Notes: generated by a model not told the origin, from the letters alone. 11,826 nt of DNA from Candidatus Brocadiales bacterium (GCA_030586765.1 JAUQZZ010000048.1:1-11826), one strand, 5' to 3'. Shown: positions 1 to 7,049, counted from the stretch's first letter. Translations and numbers: made by a program.

Positions 1-1004
1 TCAATGGACTCGTCAATGTTTCGGCCACAAAATGGACACTTGCCCGGGTGTTCAGCAATAATTTTCATCCCCAAATCATAGAAATTTGCTAATTCAGCCA
101 ATTTGGTTAATGTTGAGAGGCTGATTATCTTGTTGAATTTCAAAATAAATTCCTCTCCAGCAAAACTAAGAAAGAAATCCACTTCGTCCTCAACGTATTG
201 TTTTTCATTACCGGCATAATCTGCAATCGACACGCTGTGACTAAAAATCTTGGAAATAGTATCGTCACGGATATTAATTAGTCGAGGAAGAATAGACTTA
301 ATAGGACTTTCTGTCCCAACTCTCTTTAAGCACTCTTTTATAATGGCATCGTACGTATTCTGAATATTAGAAAGCCCCTTTTTATACTCCTTGTTTATGG
401 AAGCCAAAGACTCTTGGGCTTCTAAACGTTTTTCCAAAGCTTCTATATCTCTGATTAGTTTATCTATTTCCTGAGGAATTTTTGCTTCAGGTTTTGTGCA
501 AAGCTTTACTACATTAGTAAGAATATCGTCTAAATCTTTAAGCCCAAGGAGTTTTGCAAAAGCCTGGAATCTATCTTTGGGTTCTACCAGCAGCAAATTC
601 TTCAAAGCATGCTGTAATACAAATGGCTTTGGTGAGTCACACATTTCTGAACTAAATGGCCAATGACTAACGACTCTCTTATCGAAACTTCTTTCTATGT
701 CTTCACCTATTAATTTACCCAACAATTCTTGTTCCCCACCTCCAGTATGGACTATTAAGGAAACAAATGCTGTTTCTGTAGCTGGAAGGTGTAGGTTACG
801 ATAAGAGCCCTTATACTCGTCCTTCGCATCTGCGCTTTCCAATTTAGAAGTGGCTCCATATAAAAGCCACTCAAAAGCTTCCGATATACTTGTTTTGCCA
901 TAAGAGTTAGGGGCGTATATGAGTGTAAGTCTAGGGTCAAAATCTATGCTCTGCTCCTTATTAAATCCTCTGAATCCTTTAATTGTTATTTTCTTTATTT
1001 TCAC
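1..1004 (-). CDS. RecF/SMC-like AAA ATPase, C-terminus cut off by window edge
   Basis: An open frame of 334 codons runs without a stop from a GTG at 1004 off the left edge. The N-terminus (KIKKITIKGFRGF) is the usual opening strand of RecF/Rad50/DndD-type ATPases. It is followed by a Walker A loop at residues 31-39 (APNSYGKTS), whose first glycine is replaced by alanine. Residues about 175-225 are rich in Glu, Lys and Leu and could start a coiled coil. A CPFC motif at 323-326 resembles a zinc hook, which would put the missing half, with Walker B and the signature motif, beyond the window. The GTG start is supported by GAGG nine bases upstream and by the 26-base overlap with the small gene before it. 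Codon use is AT-rich, unlike clpC next door. The role is not known; a DNA-related defence or repair ATPase is the likely class. Confidence 0.8.
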   Translation of the reverse strand, partial: MKIKKITIKGFRGFNKEQSIDFDPRLTLIYAPNSYGKTSISEAFEWLLYGATSKLESADAKDEYKGSYRNLHLPATETAFVSLIVHTGGGEQELLGKLIGEDIERSFDKRVVSHWPFSSEMCDSPKPFVLQHALKNLLLVEPKDRFQAFAKLLGLKDLDDILTNVVKLCTKPEAKIPQEIDKLIRDIEALEKRLEAQESLASINKEYKKGLSNIQNTYDAIIKECLKRVGTESPIKSILPRLINIRDDTISKIFSHSVSIADYAGNEKQYVEDEVDFFLSFAGEEFILKFNKIISLSTLTKLAELANFYDLGMKIIAEHPGKCPFCGRNIDESI

Positions 1005-1155
1005 TGCGTAATACCTCGTAAAGTACTTTGCTCAGCTCAGTCTCCATTGAAGCTAATGGATCGCCTGTACGATATGCCTGCAAAAGTCTTTTGTGGACTG
1101 AATCGGACAAATTACTTATTAACTCACTTAGATATTCGTCCTTTCTATTGCTCAT
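979..1155 (-). CDS. Small (58 aa) helical protein paired with the ATPase
   Basis: This is a short gene starting at an ATG with GGAAG ten bases upstream. It ends 26 bases inside the downstream ATPase gene, so the two are probably translationally coupled. The product is highly charged and looks mostly helical, with a central stretch HKRLLQAYRTGDPLASMETE and an Asn/Glu-rich tail (SENKENNN). It has no signal peptide or membrane segment. The frame stays open further upstream to a TTG at 1209, which would add 18 residues including a CEC motif. That start sits in the T-tract of the clpC terminator and has no ribosome binding site, so I prefer the ATG. A TATGAT at about 1186-1181 could be a -10 box, but no good -35 is seen. 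I do not recognise the family with certainty. Small proteins of this kind sit beside large ATPases in DNA-modification and defence islands. Confidence 0.65.
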   Translation of the reverse strand: MSNRKDEYLSELISNLSDSVHKRLLQAYRTGDPLASMETELSKVLYEVLRSENKENNN

Positions 1156-1200
1156 AATTTTGATGCTTCCGTTACATTCGCACCTTTTTGCATCATAAAT

Positions 1201-1237
1201 TGAAAACAAAAAGGGGAGGATTTTAATCCTCCCCTTT
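1201..1237 (-). terminator. Rho-independent terminator of the clpC operon
   Basis: Positions 1210-1222 and 1225-1237 are a perfect 13-base inverted repeat (core GGGGAGGATT / AATCCTCCCC). Read on the minus strand, the stem is followed at once by TTTTTGTTTTC (1209-1199). The element is 50 bases past the clpC stop and before the small gene, so it would end the long minus-strand operon and insulate the ATPase module. The T-tract is on the minus side only, so it is not bidirectional. Confidence 0.88.
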
Positions 1238-1244
1238 ATATCAT

Positions 1245-1265
1245 CGTAGGAGATAAACTCCTACG
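1245..1265. repeat. Second hairpin between clpC and its terminator
   Basis: CGTAGGAG (1245-1252) and CTCCTACG (1258-1265) form a perfect 8-base stem with a 5-base loop. It has no T-tract, so it is not a terminator by itself. It may protect the 3' end of the clpC message or be the remnant of a small repeat element, because the adjoining bases 1271-1286 also look repeat-like (see findings). Confidence 0.6.
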
Positions 1266-1286
1266 CTACATCAAAAGGAACCGTCC

Positions 1287-3755
1287 TTAACCACCACTGA
1301 GGGCGGGTTCGGCTGGGGTCTCAATCTCCTCGAAGGCGAGCTTGCCATCCTCCACCTTTACCCTTATGGTGGCGCCATGGATAAACCTCCCCTGGAGGAG
1401 TTCCTCTGCCAGGGGGTCTTCAACCAGATTCTCTATGGCGCGTCTGAGGGGCCTGGCACCAAAGTGTGGGTCGTAACCCTTTTGTATGACGAAATCCAAG
1501 GCCTCCTCTGTCAGGGAGAGCTTGATGTTGTAATTGCTCAGCCTTCCCTTCAGGTGGTCCAGTTCTATGAAGATAATTTTCTGCAGGTCTTCTCTGGTGA
1601 GGGCCCTGAAGACTATTATCCCATCCACGCGGTTAAGGAACTCTGGCCTGAAGTGTTTATCCACCACCTTCATGAGCTGGTCCTTCATAGTCTCGTAGGA
1701 CTGTTCTTCAGTGGTCTTCCTGAAGCCCAGACCTGCCTGGTTTTTTATAACCTCTGCACCTATGTTGGAGGTCATGATAAGGATGACGTTGCGGAAGTCC
1801 ACCTTTCGGCCGAAGCTGTCGGTGAGACGCCCGTCTTCCATTATCTGCAAAAGCATGTTGAAGACGTCAGGATGGGCCTTCTCTATCTCATCCAGTAACA
1901 CCACAGCATAAGGCCTGCGGCGGATCTTTTCCGTGAGCTGGCCGCCCTCCTCATAACCAATATAGCCAGGGGGGGCACCAATGAGTCTGGAGATATTGTG
2001 CTTCTCCATGTACTCGGACATATCTATCTGCACCAGGGCCTCCTCTTCGCCAAACATAAATTTTGCCAGACTCTTGGCCAGGTGGGTCTTCCCCACGCCA
2101 GAGGGCCCTATGAAGATGAAGGTGGCCACGGGGCGATTGGGGTTCTTAAGCCCAGCCCTGGAGCGGCGAATAGCCTTGGCCACAGCCTTTATGGCCTCAT
2201 CTTGACTCACTACCATTGTGTGGAGTTCTTCCTCCAGATGGAGGAGTTTCTTTGCCTCCTCGGATTCAAGCCTGGTAAGGGGTATGCCTGTCATCCTGGA
2301 GACAATCTCGGCAACTACATCCTCATCCACAATGGCAGTCACCTCGGAGCACCTCTCCCTCCACTGCTTCTCAAGGGACTCTTTTTTCTTCTTGAGCTTA
2401 TCGGCCTTGTCCCTGAGTCTTGCTGCCCTCTCAAAGTCCTGAACGGCCACAGCCTCGTCCTTATCCTTCTCCAGCTTCGATATTTCCTCGTCTATGTGTT
2501 TAAGGTCTGGCGGCTGGGTCATGTTCTTCAGCCTGACCCTGGCACTGGCCTCATCAATGACGTCGATGGCCTTATCTGGCAGAAACCTCCCTGTAATATA
2601 GCGACTGGAGAGTTCTGTAGCGGCCACAAGGGCATTCTCGGTGATTTGAACCTTGTGATGTGCCTCGTACCTATCTTTGAGGCCCTTAAGGATCTCTACC
2701 GTCTCTGCCTTGCTAGGCGGATCCACAACAATGGTCTGGAAGCGCCTTTCTAAGGCTCCATCCTTCTCTATATACTTGCGATATTCATCCAGGGTGGTAG
2801 CACCGATGCACTGGATCTCCCCTCTAGAGAGGGCGGGCTTGAGGACGTTAGAGGCATCAATGGCCCCCTCAGCGCCTCCTGCCCCCACCAGGGTATGGAG
2901 CTCATCTATAAAAAGGATGACATTCTTTGCCCTGCGCACCTCAGACATCACTGCCTTTATCCTTTCCTCAAACTGGCCACGGTACTTCGTCCCTGCCACC
3001 ATCATGGCCAGGTCCAGGGCAACTATACGACGATCCCTGAGAAGTTCGGGGACGCCAGCCTGGACTATAGACTGGGCTAAACCTTCTACTATAGCCGTCT
3101 TGCCTACCCCTGCCTCCCCAAGTAGCACGGGGTTATTCTTCGTACGGCGACAGAGTATCTGGATTACCCTTTCTATAACCTCTTGGCGGCCAATAACAGG
3201 GTCCAACTCCCCGTCTCTTGCCTGCTGAGTAAGGTCGCGTCCAAAGGAGTCCAGGGCAGGGGTCTTAGACTTGCCTCTTTTTTCTTCCTTCTCTTGATTC
3301 TCACCCTGCTGGGAGGATTCTGCACCTAACAAGTTTATCACCTCTTCTCTAACATCTTCCAATCTTACCCCCAGATTCAGAAGCACCTGGGCAGCTACAC
3401 CTTCGTGCTCCCTGAGGAGCCCAAGGAGTAAGTGCTCGGTGCCTATGTAGTTATGGCCCAGATTCTTTGCCTCTTCCATAGCATACTCTAGCACCTTCTT
3501 TACCTTGGGTGTAAAGGGGAGCTGTCCTACGGAAACAAGGTCAGGGCCCGTTTGAACAATCTTCTCTACCTCCATGCGTATCTTCTTTAACTCAATATCT
3601 AGATTCTGGAGTACAGTGGCAGCAACCCCACTGCCCTCCTTTACAAGACCCAGGAGGATATGCTCCGTGCCTATATACTCATGATTATATCTCCTGGCCT
3701 CTTCCCGGGCCAAGGCCATTACCTTACGAGCCCTGTCTGTGAATTTATCGAACAT
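1287..3755 (-). CDS. clpC: ATP-dependent Clp protease ATPase subunit ClpC
   Basis: This 822-residue Hsp100/AAA+ unfoldase feeds substrates to ClpP in the cytoplasm; the length is normal for ClpC. Two Clp N-domain repeats lie at about 1-70 and 77-145 (both with YIGTEHxLLGL). AAA+ domain 1 has Walker A GEAGVGKT at 213-220, Walker B LFIDE at 281-285 and pore loop GTKYRG at 255-260. The middle domain carries a UVR motif at about 421-456 (DFERAARLRDKADKL). Domain 2 has Walker A GPSGVGKT at 550-557, Walker B VLLDE at 619-623 and pore loop GYIGYEEGG at 597-605. LGF at 676-678 fits the ClpP-docking loop and separates it from ClpB. The start has a strong AAGGAG site five bases upstream. It lies 24 bases after mcsB, the usual adaptor-kinase context. 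ClpC of this type normally degrades proteins tagged with phosphoarginine by McsB. No clpP is in the window. Confidence 0.97.
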   Translation of the reverse strand: MFDKFTDRARKVMALAREEARRYNHEYIGTEHILLGLVKEGSGVAATVLQNLDIELKKIRMEVEKIVQTGPDLVSVGQLPFTPKVKKVLEYAMEEAKNLGHNYIGTEHLLLGLLREHEGVAAQVLLNLGVRLEDVREEVINLLGAESSQQGENQEKEEKRGKSKTPALDSFGRDLTQQARDGELDPVIGRQEVIERVIQILCRRTKNNPVLLGEAGVGKTAIVEGLAQSIVQAGVPELLRDRRIVALDLAMMVAGTKYRGQFEERIKAVMSEVRRAKNVILFIDELHTLVGAGGAEGAIDASNVLKPALSRGEIQCIGATTLDEYRKYIEKDGALERRFQTIVVDPPSKAETVEILKGLKDRYEAHHKVQITENALVAATELSSRYITGRFLPDKAIDVIDEASARVRLKNMTQPPDLKHIDEEISKLEKDKDEAVAVQDFERAARLRDKADKLKKKKESLEKQWRERCSEVTAIVDEDVVAEIVSRMTGIPLTRLESEEAKKLLHLEEELHTMVVSQDEAIKAVAKAIRRSRAGLKNPNRPVATFIFIGPSGVGKTHLAKSLAKFMFGEEEALVQIDMSEYMEKHNISRLIGAPPGYIGYEEGGQLTEKIRRRPYAVVLLDEIEKAHPDVFNMLLQIMEDGRLTDSFGRKVDFRNVILIMTSNIGAEVIKNQAGLGFRKTTEEQSYETMKDQLMKVVDKHFRPEFLNRVDGIIVFRALTREDLQKIIFIELDHLKGRLSNYNIKLSLTEEALDFVIQKGYDPHFGARPLRRAIENLVEDPLAEELLQGRFIHGATIRVKVEDGKLAFEEIETPAEPALSGG

Positions 3756-3779
3756 GCAACTCCTTCCCTTCTTTTAAGA

Positions 3780-4823
3780 TTAACCCAAACGCTTCCTGAC
3801 AAAGGAAGCACGTATTACATTCCTTTCCGTAGCCTCCATCTCCTTACCCTCTAACTTCTGGAGATGAGCCGGGAGGGTAAGGATAAAGAGTTCGTTTAGG
3901 GTCTCAATAGACACATCATTTATTAAACCAAGATTTACTCCCAGACGCACCTGAGACAAGAGGTGCATGACCTCCTCGGAGGAGAGCATCCTGGCCATCT
4001 TGAGCATGCCGTAGGAACGCCAGACTCGGTCCTCTAGTTGATCCTTATTCTCTGTCATCAGGGCGCTTCTAGCCATCCGCTCGTAACTGGTAATCCTGGG
4101 CACTACGCTCTCCATAATCTCCACAATCTCTATCTCCGATTTGCCTAGCGTAAACTGATTAGATATCTGGTAAAGGTCGCCCAGCACCTGGGTACCTTCC
4201 CCATAAATCCCTCTTACGACCAGGCCCAACTTTCCTACAGCACTAAAGACTTTTTCTATATGATGGGTGAGTCCCAGGGCAGGTAGATGCATCATCACCG
4301 AAGCCCTCATTCCAGTCCCCACGTTAGTAGGACAGGCCGTCAGGTACCCAAAGCGTGGAGAAAAGGCGTAATGAAGCTCTTTCTCCAAGATATTATCCAG
4401 CTCGTCGATTGTTTTCCACGCCCCTCTTAACTCAAAACCTGAATAGATAACCTGTATCCTTAAATGGTCTTCCTCGTTGACCATCACACTAATGGTCTCT
4501 GCCTTGCCAAAGGCTACTCCCCTTTCACCGTCACTACCAGCATGCTCCCTGCTTATAAGCCGTCTCTCCATAAGAAATAGTCTATCCACAGGGCTTATCT
4601 GCGAGAGTCTGATATAATGAAGATTTTTAGTTAACTCATTTTCCTTGATTCTTTCTCTTGCTAGCTTCTCTATATCCTTCTTTTGTTCATCATTTGCCCG
4701 GCTGAGAAAGGGGAAGTTGGTAAGGTTTCTAGCCAACCTGATCCTTGTGCTTATAACTATATCAGACTCAGGCCCAGTTCCCCTGAGCCATTCGCCTGTC
4801 CTATTGTAAAGTTCCCTCAGCAT
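3780..4823 (-). CDS. mcsB: Protein-arginine kinase McsB
   Basis: This 347-residue phosphagen-kinase-fold enzyme phosphorylates arginine side chains of damaged proteins and so marks them for ClpC-ClpP. Visible family motifs are STRIRLARNL (25-34), NEEDHLRIQ (116-124) holding the probable catalytic E118 and D119, and CPTNVGTGMRAS (164-175) with the conserved Cys164. The frame is open to an upstream ATG at 4856, but the ATG at 4823 is preferred: GGGAG lies five bases before it and the protein then begins at the usual place. With this start the gene overlaps mcsA by 23 bases, a typical coupled arrangement. Near the C-terminus the allosteric phosphoarginine motif that I recall as RDxxRA reads RNVIRA (334-339), an Asp to Asn change. 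Neighbouring mcsA and clpC make the assignment firm. Confidence 0.95.
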   Translation of the reverse strand: MLRELYNRTGEWLRGTGPESDIVISTRIRLARNLTNFPFLSRANDEQKKDIEKLARERIKENELTKNLHYIRLSQISPVDRLFLMERRLISREHAGSDGERGVAFGKAETISVMVNEEDHLRIQVIYSGFELRGAWKTIDELDNILEKELHYAFSPRFGYLTACPTNVGTGMRASVMMHLPALGLTHHIEKVFSAVGKLGLVVRGIYGEGTQVLGDLYQISNQFTLGKSEIEIVEIMESVVPRITSYERMARSALMTENKDQLEDRVWRSYGMLKMARMLSSEEVMHLLSQVRLGVNLGLINDVSIETLNELFILTLPAHLQKLEGKEMEATERNVIRASFVRKRLG

Positions 4824-5310
4824 TTTCACTCCCTGAAAGCTCAAAAATACGGTCACGTATCTTAGCAGCCTTTTCGTAGTCCTCCTTCTCTACTGCCTTG
4901 TCCAATTCCTTTCTGAGCTGGAGTATTTCATTCTTAACCACCAACTCTTTTCCAGCACGACTTGGCACCTTTCCAATGTGCTGGGAGTTTCCATGCATCT
5001 TTTCCAGTAATGGGACAAGCCCCTTCTTAAAGGTGGTATAATCCATGGGGCATCCTAATCTCCCCTGAGAGCGGAATTCCAGATAAGAAAGCCCACAGGC
5101 AGGACAAACCGTCTTGGACATCTCTTCTATCTCGGGAGCCACCTGGTTTATGAGACTGGTAAGGATATCGGCCGGTGAAGGCATCTTCACCAACTGGTTG
5201 TTCAGGGTATGGGCACATTCCTCACAGAGGTGGCGCTCCCTCTTTTCATTACCACTTATCTCTGTGAGGTGTACCGTAGCGTGCTTTTTGTTGCAGGATT
5301 CACACTTCAT
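4801..5310 (-). CDS. mcsA: McsA, zinc-binding activator of McsB (UVR-motif protein)
   Basis: This 169-residue protein binds and activates the arginine kinase McsB. The N-terminal zinc site is C3-x2-C6 with C29-x2-C32. A second site has C69-x2-C72 and C87, with Asp90 where Bacillota McsA has the fourth Cys (GRLGCPMDY). Residues about 131-158 form a UVR motif (LRKELDKAVEKEDYEKAAKI) like the one in ClpC. The ATG at 5310 is chosen because McsA proteins start directly before the first CxxC. It sits two bases after the stop of the previous gene and has GGGAG 11 bases upstream. In-frame ATGs at 5328 and 5409 would add 6 or 33 residues lying inside the upstream gene and are less likely. No ctsR repressor gene precedes it, unlike the classical Bacillota operon. 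Confidence 0.92.
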   Translation of the reverse strand: MKCESCNKKHATVHLTEISGNEKRERHLCEECAHTLNNQLVKMPSPADILTSLINQVAPEIEEMSKTVCPACGLSYLEFRSQGRLGCPMDYTTFKKGLVPLLEKMHGNSQHIGKVPSRAGKELVVKNEILQLRKELDKAVEKEDYEKAAKIRDRIFELSGSENAEGTLQ

Positions 5311-5312
5311 AT

Positions 5313-6602
5313 CTACTTCTTCTCCCATTTTAACAGGTCCATAACCCGAGCCAGGGATGTACTTCCTTTCTGGATCTCGGCCCTTATCCGATTCTCCTTC
5401 TCTAACCAATCCATGGCGTAGTTGGCCATCTCCTTGGCCTCCCTCCTGGAGATGACCATCACACCATCGTCATCTCCCACTATCCAGTCTCCACTATATA
5501 TTGTAATCCCAGAGATAGTCACAGGTACACCTATTTCCCCAAAGCCCTTAGGCTCTCCAGCATTGGGCATTACCAGCTTGGCAAAGGCAGGAAAGTTTAG
5601 CCGTCTGATCTCATAGGTATCTCTTATTGCACCATTTATCACCACCCCTGCCAACCCCTTCTGGATGGCACTATGGGTGGCTAACTCTCCCCAGATAGCA
5701 GGGCCCACTCCGCCAGCATCGATGACCAGCACCTGCCCTTCCTGTGCCACGTCAATGGCCTCTACAGGCTTTGCCCAGTCTCCTGGATAGCAGCGCACTG
5801 TTAAGGCCCTGCCCACCATCTTCACCCCAGAGACCACGGCCTGGAGCCCTATCAGGCCTCCGGCTCGGTGGCTTCCGTCCGATATATTAGGGGTTGAGAC
5901 CTTAAGGAGCACCTCCTTCAGGCCATTACCCGAGGTACGCTTATAGAGCTCCGTAGGGATCCTTTTACCCGTCAGCAGGGCCTCTTTTATCTCTTTTGTG
6001 GCCTTCTTAGCATCAGGGGCCTTGCTGATGGCGCCTCCCACTATGACTATCTGCGCCCCATAGCGGACGGCCTCTGCAGCATTCTCCGAATTTATCCCAC
6101 CTGCAACAGCTATAGGAATACTTACCTGGGCCGCTACCTCCTTCAGCCTTCCAAAGGGGTTCAAACCCTTCATCTGGTCGTCCACGGAGGCGTGGATGCT
6201 GAGGTAACCTGCACCCCAGTCTTCTGCCTCCTGAGCACGCTTGAGAGGGTCTTCTACCCCCAGGAGGTCTACGCCTATATCTAGTCCGTAATTACGCCCA
6301 GCGGAGATACACTCCTTGATGGTAGACTCACAAGCCGCTCCCATCACTATAGCGCTCCTGGCCCCTGCCTTGGCCGCCATCTCCATCTCTATGCGGCCAG
6401 TATCCATGGTCTTCATGTCAGCTACTATAGGAAGGGCAGGAAAGACCTCGTGAAGCCTCCTTACGGCATTTAGCCCCTCACTCTTTATTAAAGGGGTACC
6501 TGCCTCTAACCAATCTGCACCGCCCTCTGCCGCCTCTTCTGCCACCTTAATGGCCCTGTGCAGGTCTACAAAGTCTAGGGCTACTTGCAGGATGGGAATC
6601 AT
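5313..6602 (-). CDS. Bifunctional 3-hexulose-6-phosphate synthase / RraA-like protein
   Basis: This 429-residue fusion has two domains. Residues 1 to about 212 are a (beta/alpha)8 domain of the orotidine-phosphate-decarboxylase/HUMPS group. It has LEAGTPLIKSEG (32-43), the family DxKxxD motif as DMKTMD (62-67), SIHAS (135-139) and phosphate-loop segments VAGGI (166-170) and VGGAI (188-192). This enzyme joins formaldehyde to ribulose 5-phosphate, or runs in reverse to make ribulose 5-phosphate. Residues about 225-405 are an RraA/HMG-aldolase-like domain with DAGGVGPAIWGE (296-307), GAIRD (324-328) and GDDDG (376-380). The R327/D328 pair typical of the aldolase site is kept, so an aldolase or decarboxylase role is as likely as RNase E control. 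The partner isomerase (PHI) is not in the window. The gene sits 17 bases after queD and two bases before mcsA, so it is co-transcribed with the stress genes. Its ribosome binding site is weak. Confidence 0.9.
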   Translation of the reverse strand: MIPILQVALDFVDLHRAIKVAEEAAEGGADWLEAGTPLIKSEGLNAVRRLHEVFPALPIVADMKTMDTGRIEMEMAAKAGARSAIVMGAACESTIKECISAGRNYGLDIGVDLLGVEDPLKRAQEAEDWGAGYLSIHASVDDQMKGLNPFGRLKEVAAQVSIPIAVAGGINSENAAEAVRYGAQIVIVGGAISKAPDAKKATKEIKEALLTGKRIPTELYKRTSGNGLKEVLLKVSTPNISDGSHRAGGLIGLQAVVSGVKMVGRALTVRCYPGDWAKPVEAIDVAQEGQVLVIDAGGVGPAIWGELATHSAIQKGLAGVVINGAIRDTYEIRRLNFPAFAKLVMPNAGEPKGFGEIGVPVTISGITIYSGDWIVGDDDGVMVISRREAKEMANYAMDWLEKENRIRAEIQKGSTSLARVMDLLKWEKK

Positions 6603-6619
6603 CTCAGTTTTTGAAAGAG

Positions 6620-6985
6620 CTATCCAAAATAGGAAGCACCACAGCAGTCAGACTCCCAGGTGGTAACCTTTGTTATGGACACCCCCCTGGGCAACCTCTT
6701 AGAAAGCTCATTATAAAGGACCTTGGATACGTTCTCCGTAGTGGGATTACGTCTCTTAAAGGGGGCTAAATCGTTTAAGTACTTGTGGTCAAAGCTCTCC
6801 AGTATCTCTCCCACTCTATCCTCGACCTCCTTAAAGTCCATGACCATTCCTAGGTCATTAAGCCTTTGGGACTTCAACACCACCTGCACCTTCCAGTTAT
6901 GACCGTGGAGATTTTCACACTTGCCTTGGTACCCTCTTAAAGAATGGGCCGCAGCAAAATCTGTCTCCACAATCAACTCGAACAT
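6620..6985 (-). CDS. queD: 6-carboxy-5,6,7,8-tetrahydropterin synthase QueD
   Basis: This 121-residue member of the PTPS/QueD family fits the usual length of about 120. The enzyme turns dihydroneopterin triphosphate into 6-carboxytetrahydropterin, releasing acetaldehyde and triphosphate, in queuosine synthesis. Zinc ligands are H14, H27 and H29 (HGHNW). Probable catalytic residues are C23 (GKCENLHGH), D66-H67 (SFDHKYLND) and E111 (TWESD). PTTEN (81-85) is the usual substrate-binding stretch. The C-x3-H spacing fits QueD better than animal-type PTPS. It is the first gene after the internal promoter at 7040-7068, with AAGAGA as a modest ribosome binding site. No queE, queC or queF lies in the window, so the rest of the pathway is elsewhere. 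Confidence 0.93.
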   Translation of the reverse strand: MFELIVETDFAAAHSLRGYQGKCENLHGHNWKVQVVLKSQRLNDLGMVMDFKEVEDRVGEILESFDHKYLNDLAPFKRRNPTTENVSKVLYNELSKRLPRGVSITKVTTWESDCCGASYFG

Positions 6986-7013
6986 AGAATCTCTTGTTGG
7001 TAGGCATTGCTGA

Positions 7014-7049
7014 AAATTTTAGTATGGGCAACAAAACAAATTTTAGCAT
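7014..7049. repeat. 12-base direct repeat overlapping the queD promoter
   Basis: AAATTTTAGTAT (7014-7025) is repeated with one mismatch as AAATTTTAGCAT (7038-7049), 24 bases apart. The second copy contains the -10 box and the first lies in the early leader. It could be an operator, or chance in an AT-rich stretch; the 24-base period is not a clean number of helix turns. Confidence 0.35.

Noticed and set aside
753..940. 61-codon minus-strand frame inside the ATPase gene
   Set aside because: It is out of frame with the ATPase, which runs uninterrupted through it with a Walker A motif.
1156..1209. N-terminal extension of the small protein from a TTG, including a CEC motif
   Set aside because: The TTG sits in the terminator T-tract with no ribosome binding site, and the ATG at 1155 has GGAAG upstream. 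It cannot be fully excluded.
1377..1898. 173-codon open frame on the plus strand
   Set aside because: It is antisense to the C-terminal part of clpC; the translated sequence shows no family features.
1998..2753. 251-codon open frame on the plus strand
   Set aside because: It lies wholly antisense to clpC, has no recognisable domain or ribosome binding site, and reflects the codon bias of clpC.
3756..3779. CIRCE or CtsR operator in front of clpC or elsewhere in the operon
   Set aside because: No TTAGCACTC/GAGTGCTAA pair or GGTCAAA tandem heptads were seen in any intergenic stretch.
4824..4856. Longer mcsB start at 4856
   Set aside because: The extra 11 residues have no counterpart in the family and the ATG at 4823 has a well-placed GGGAG.
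5311..5409. Longer mcsA start at 5409 or 5328
   Set aside because: McsA proteins begin at the first CxxC. The extra residues are low-complexity charged sequence overlapping the end of the upstream gene.
6986..7033. preQ1 riboswitch in the queD leader
   Set aside because: No stem with the C-rich loop and A-rich tail of known preQ1 classes can be drawn in the leader of about 47 bases.
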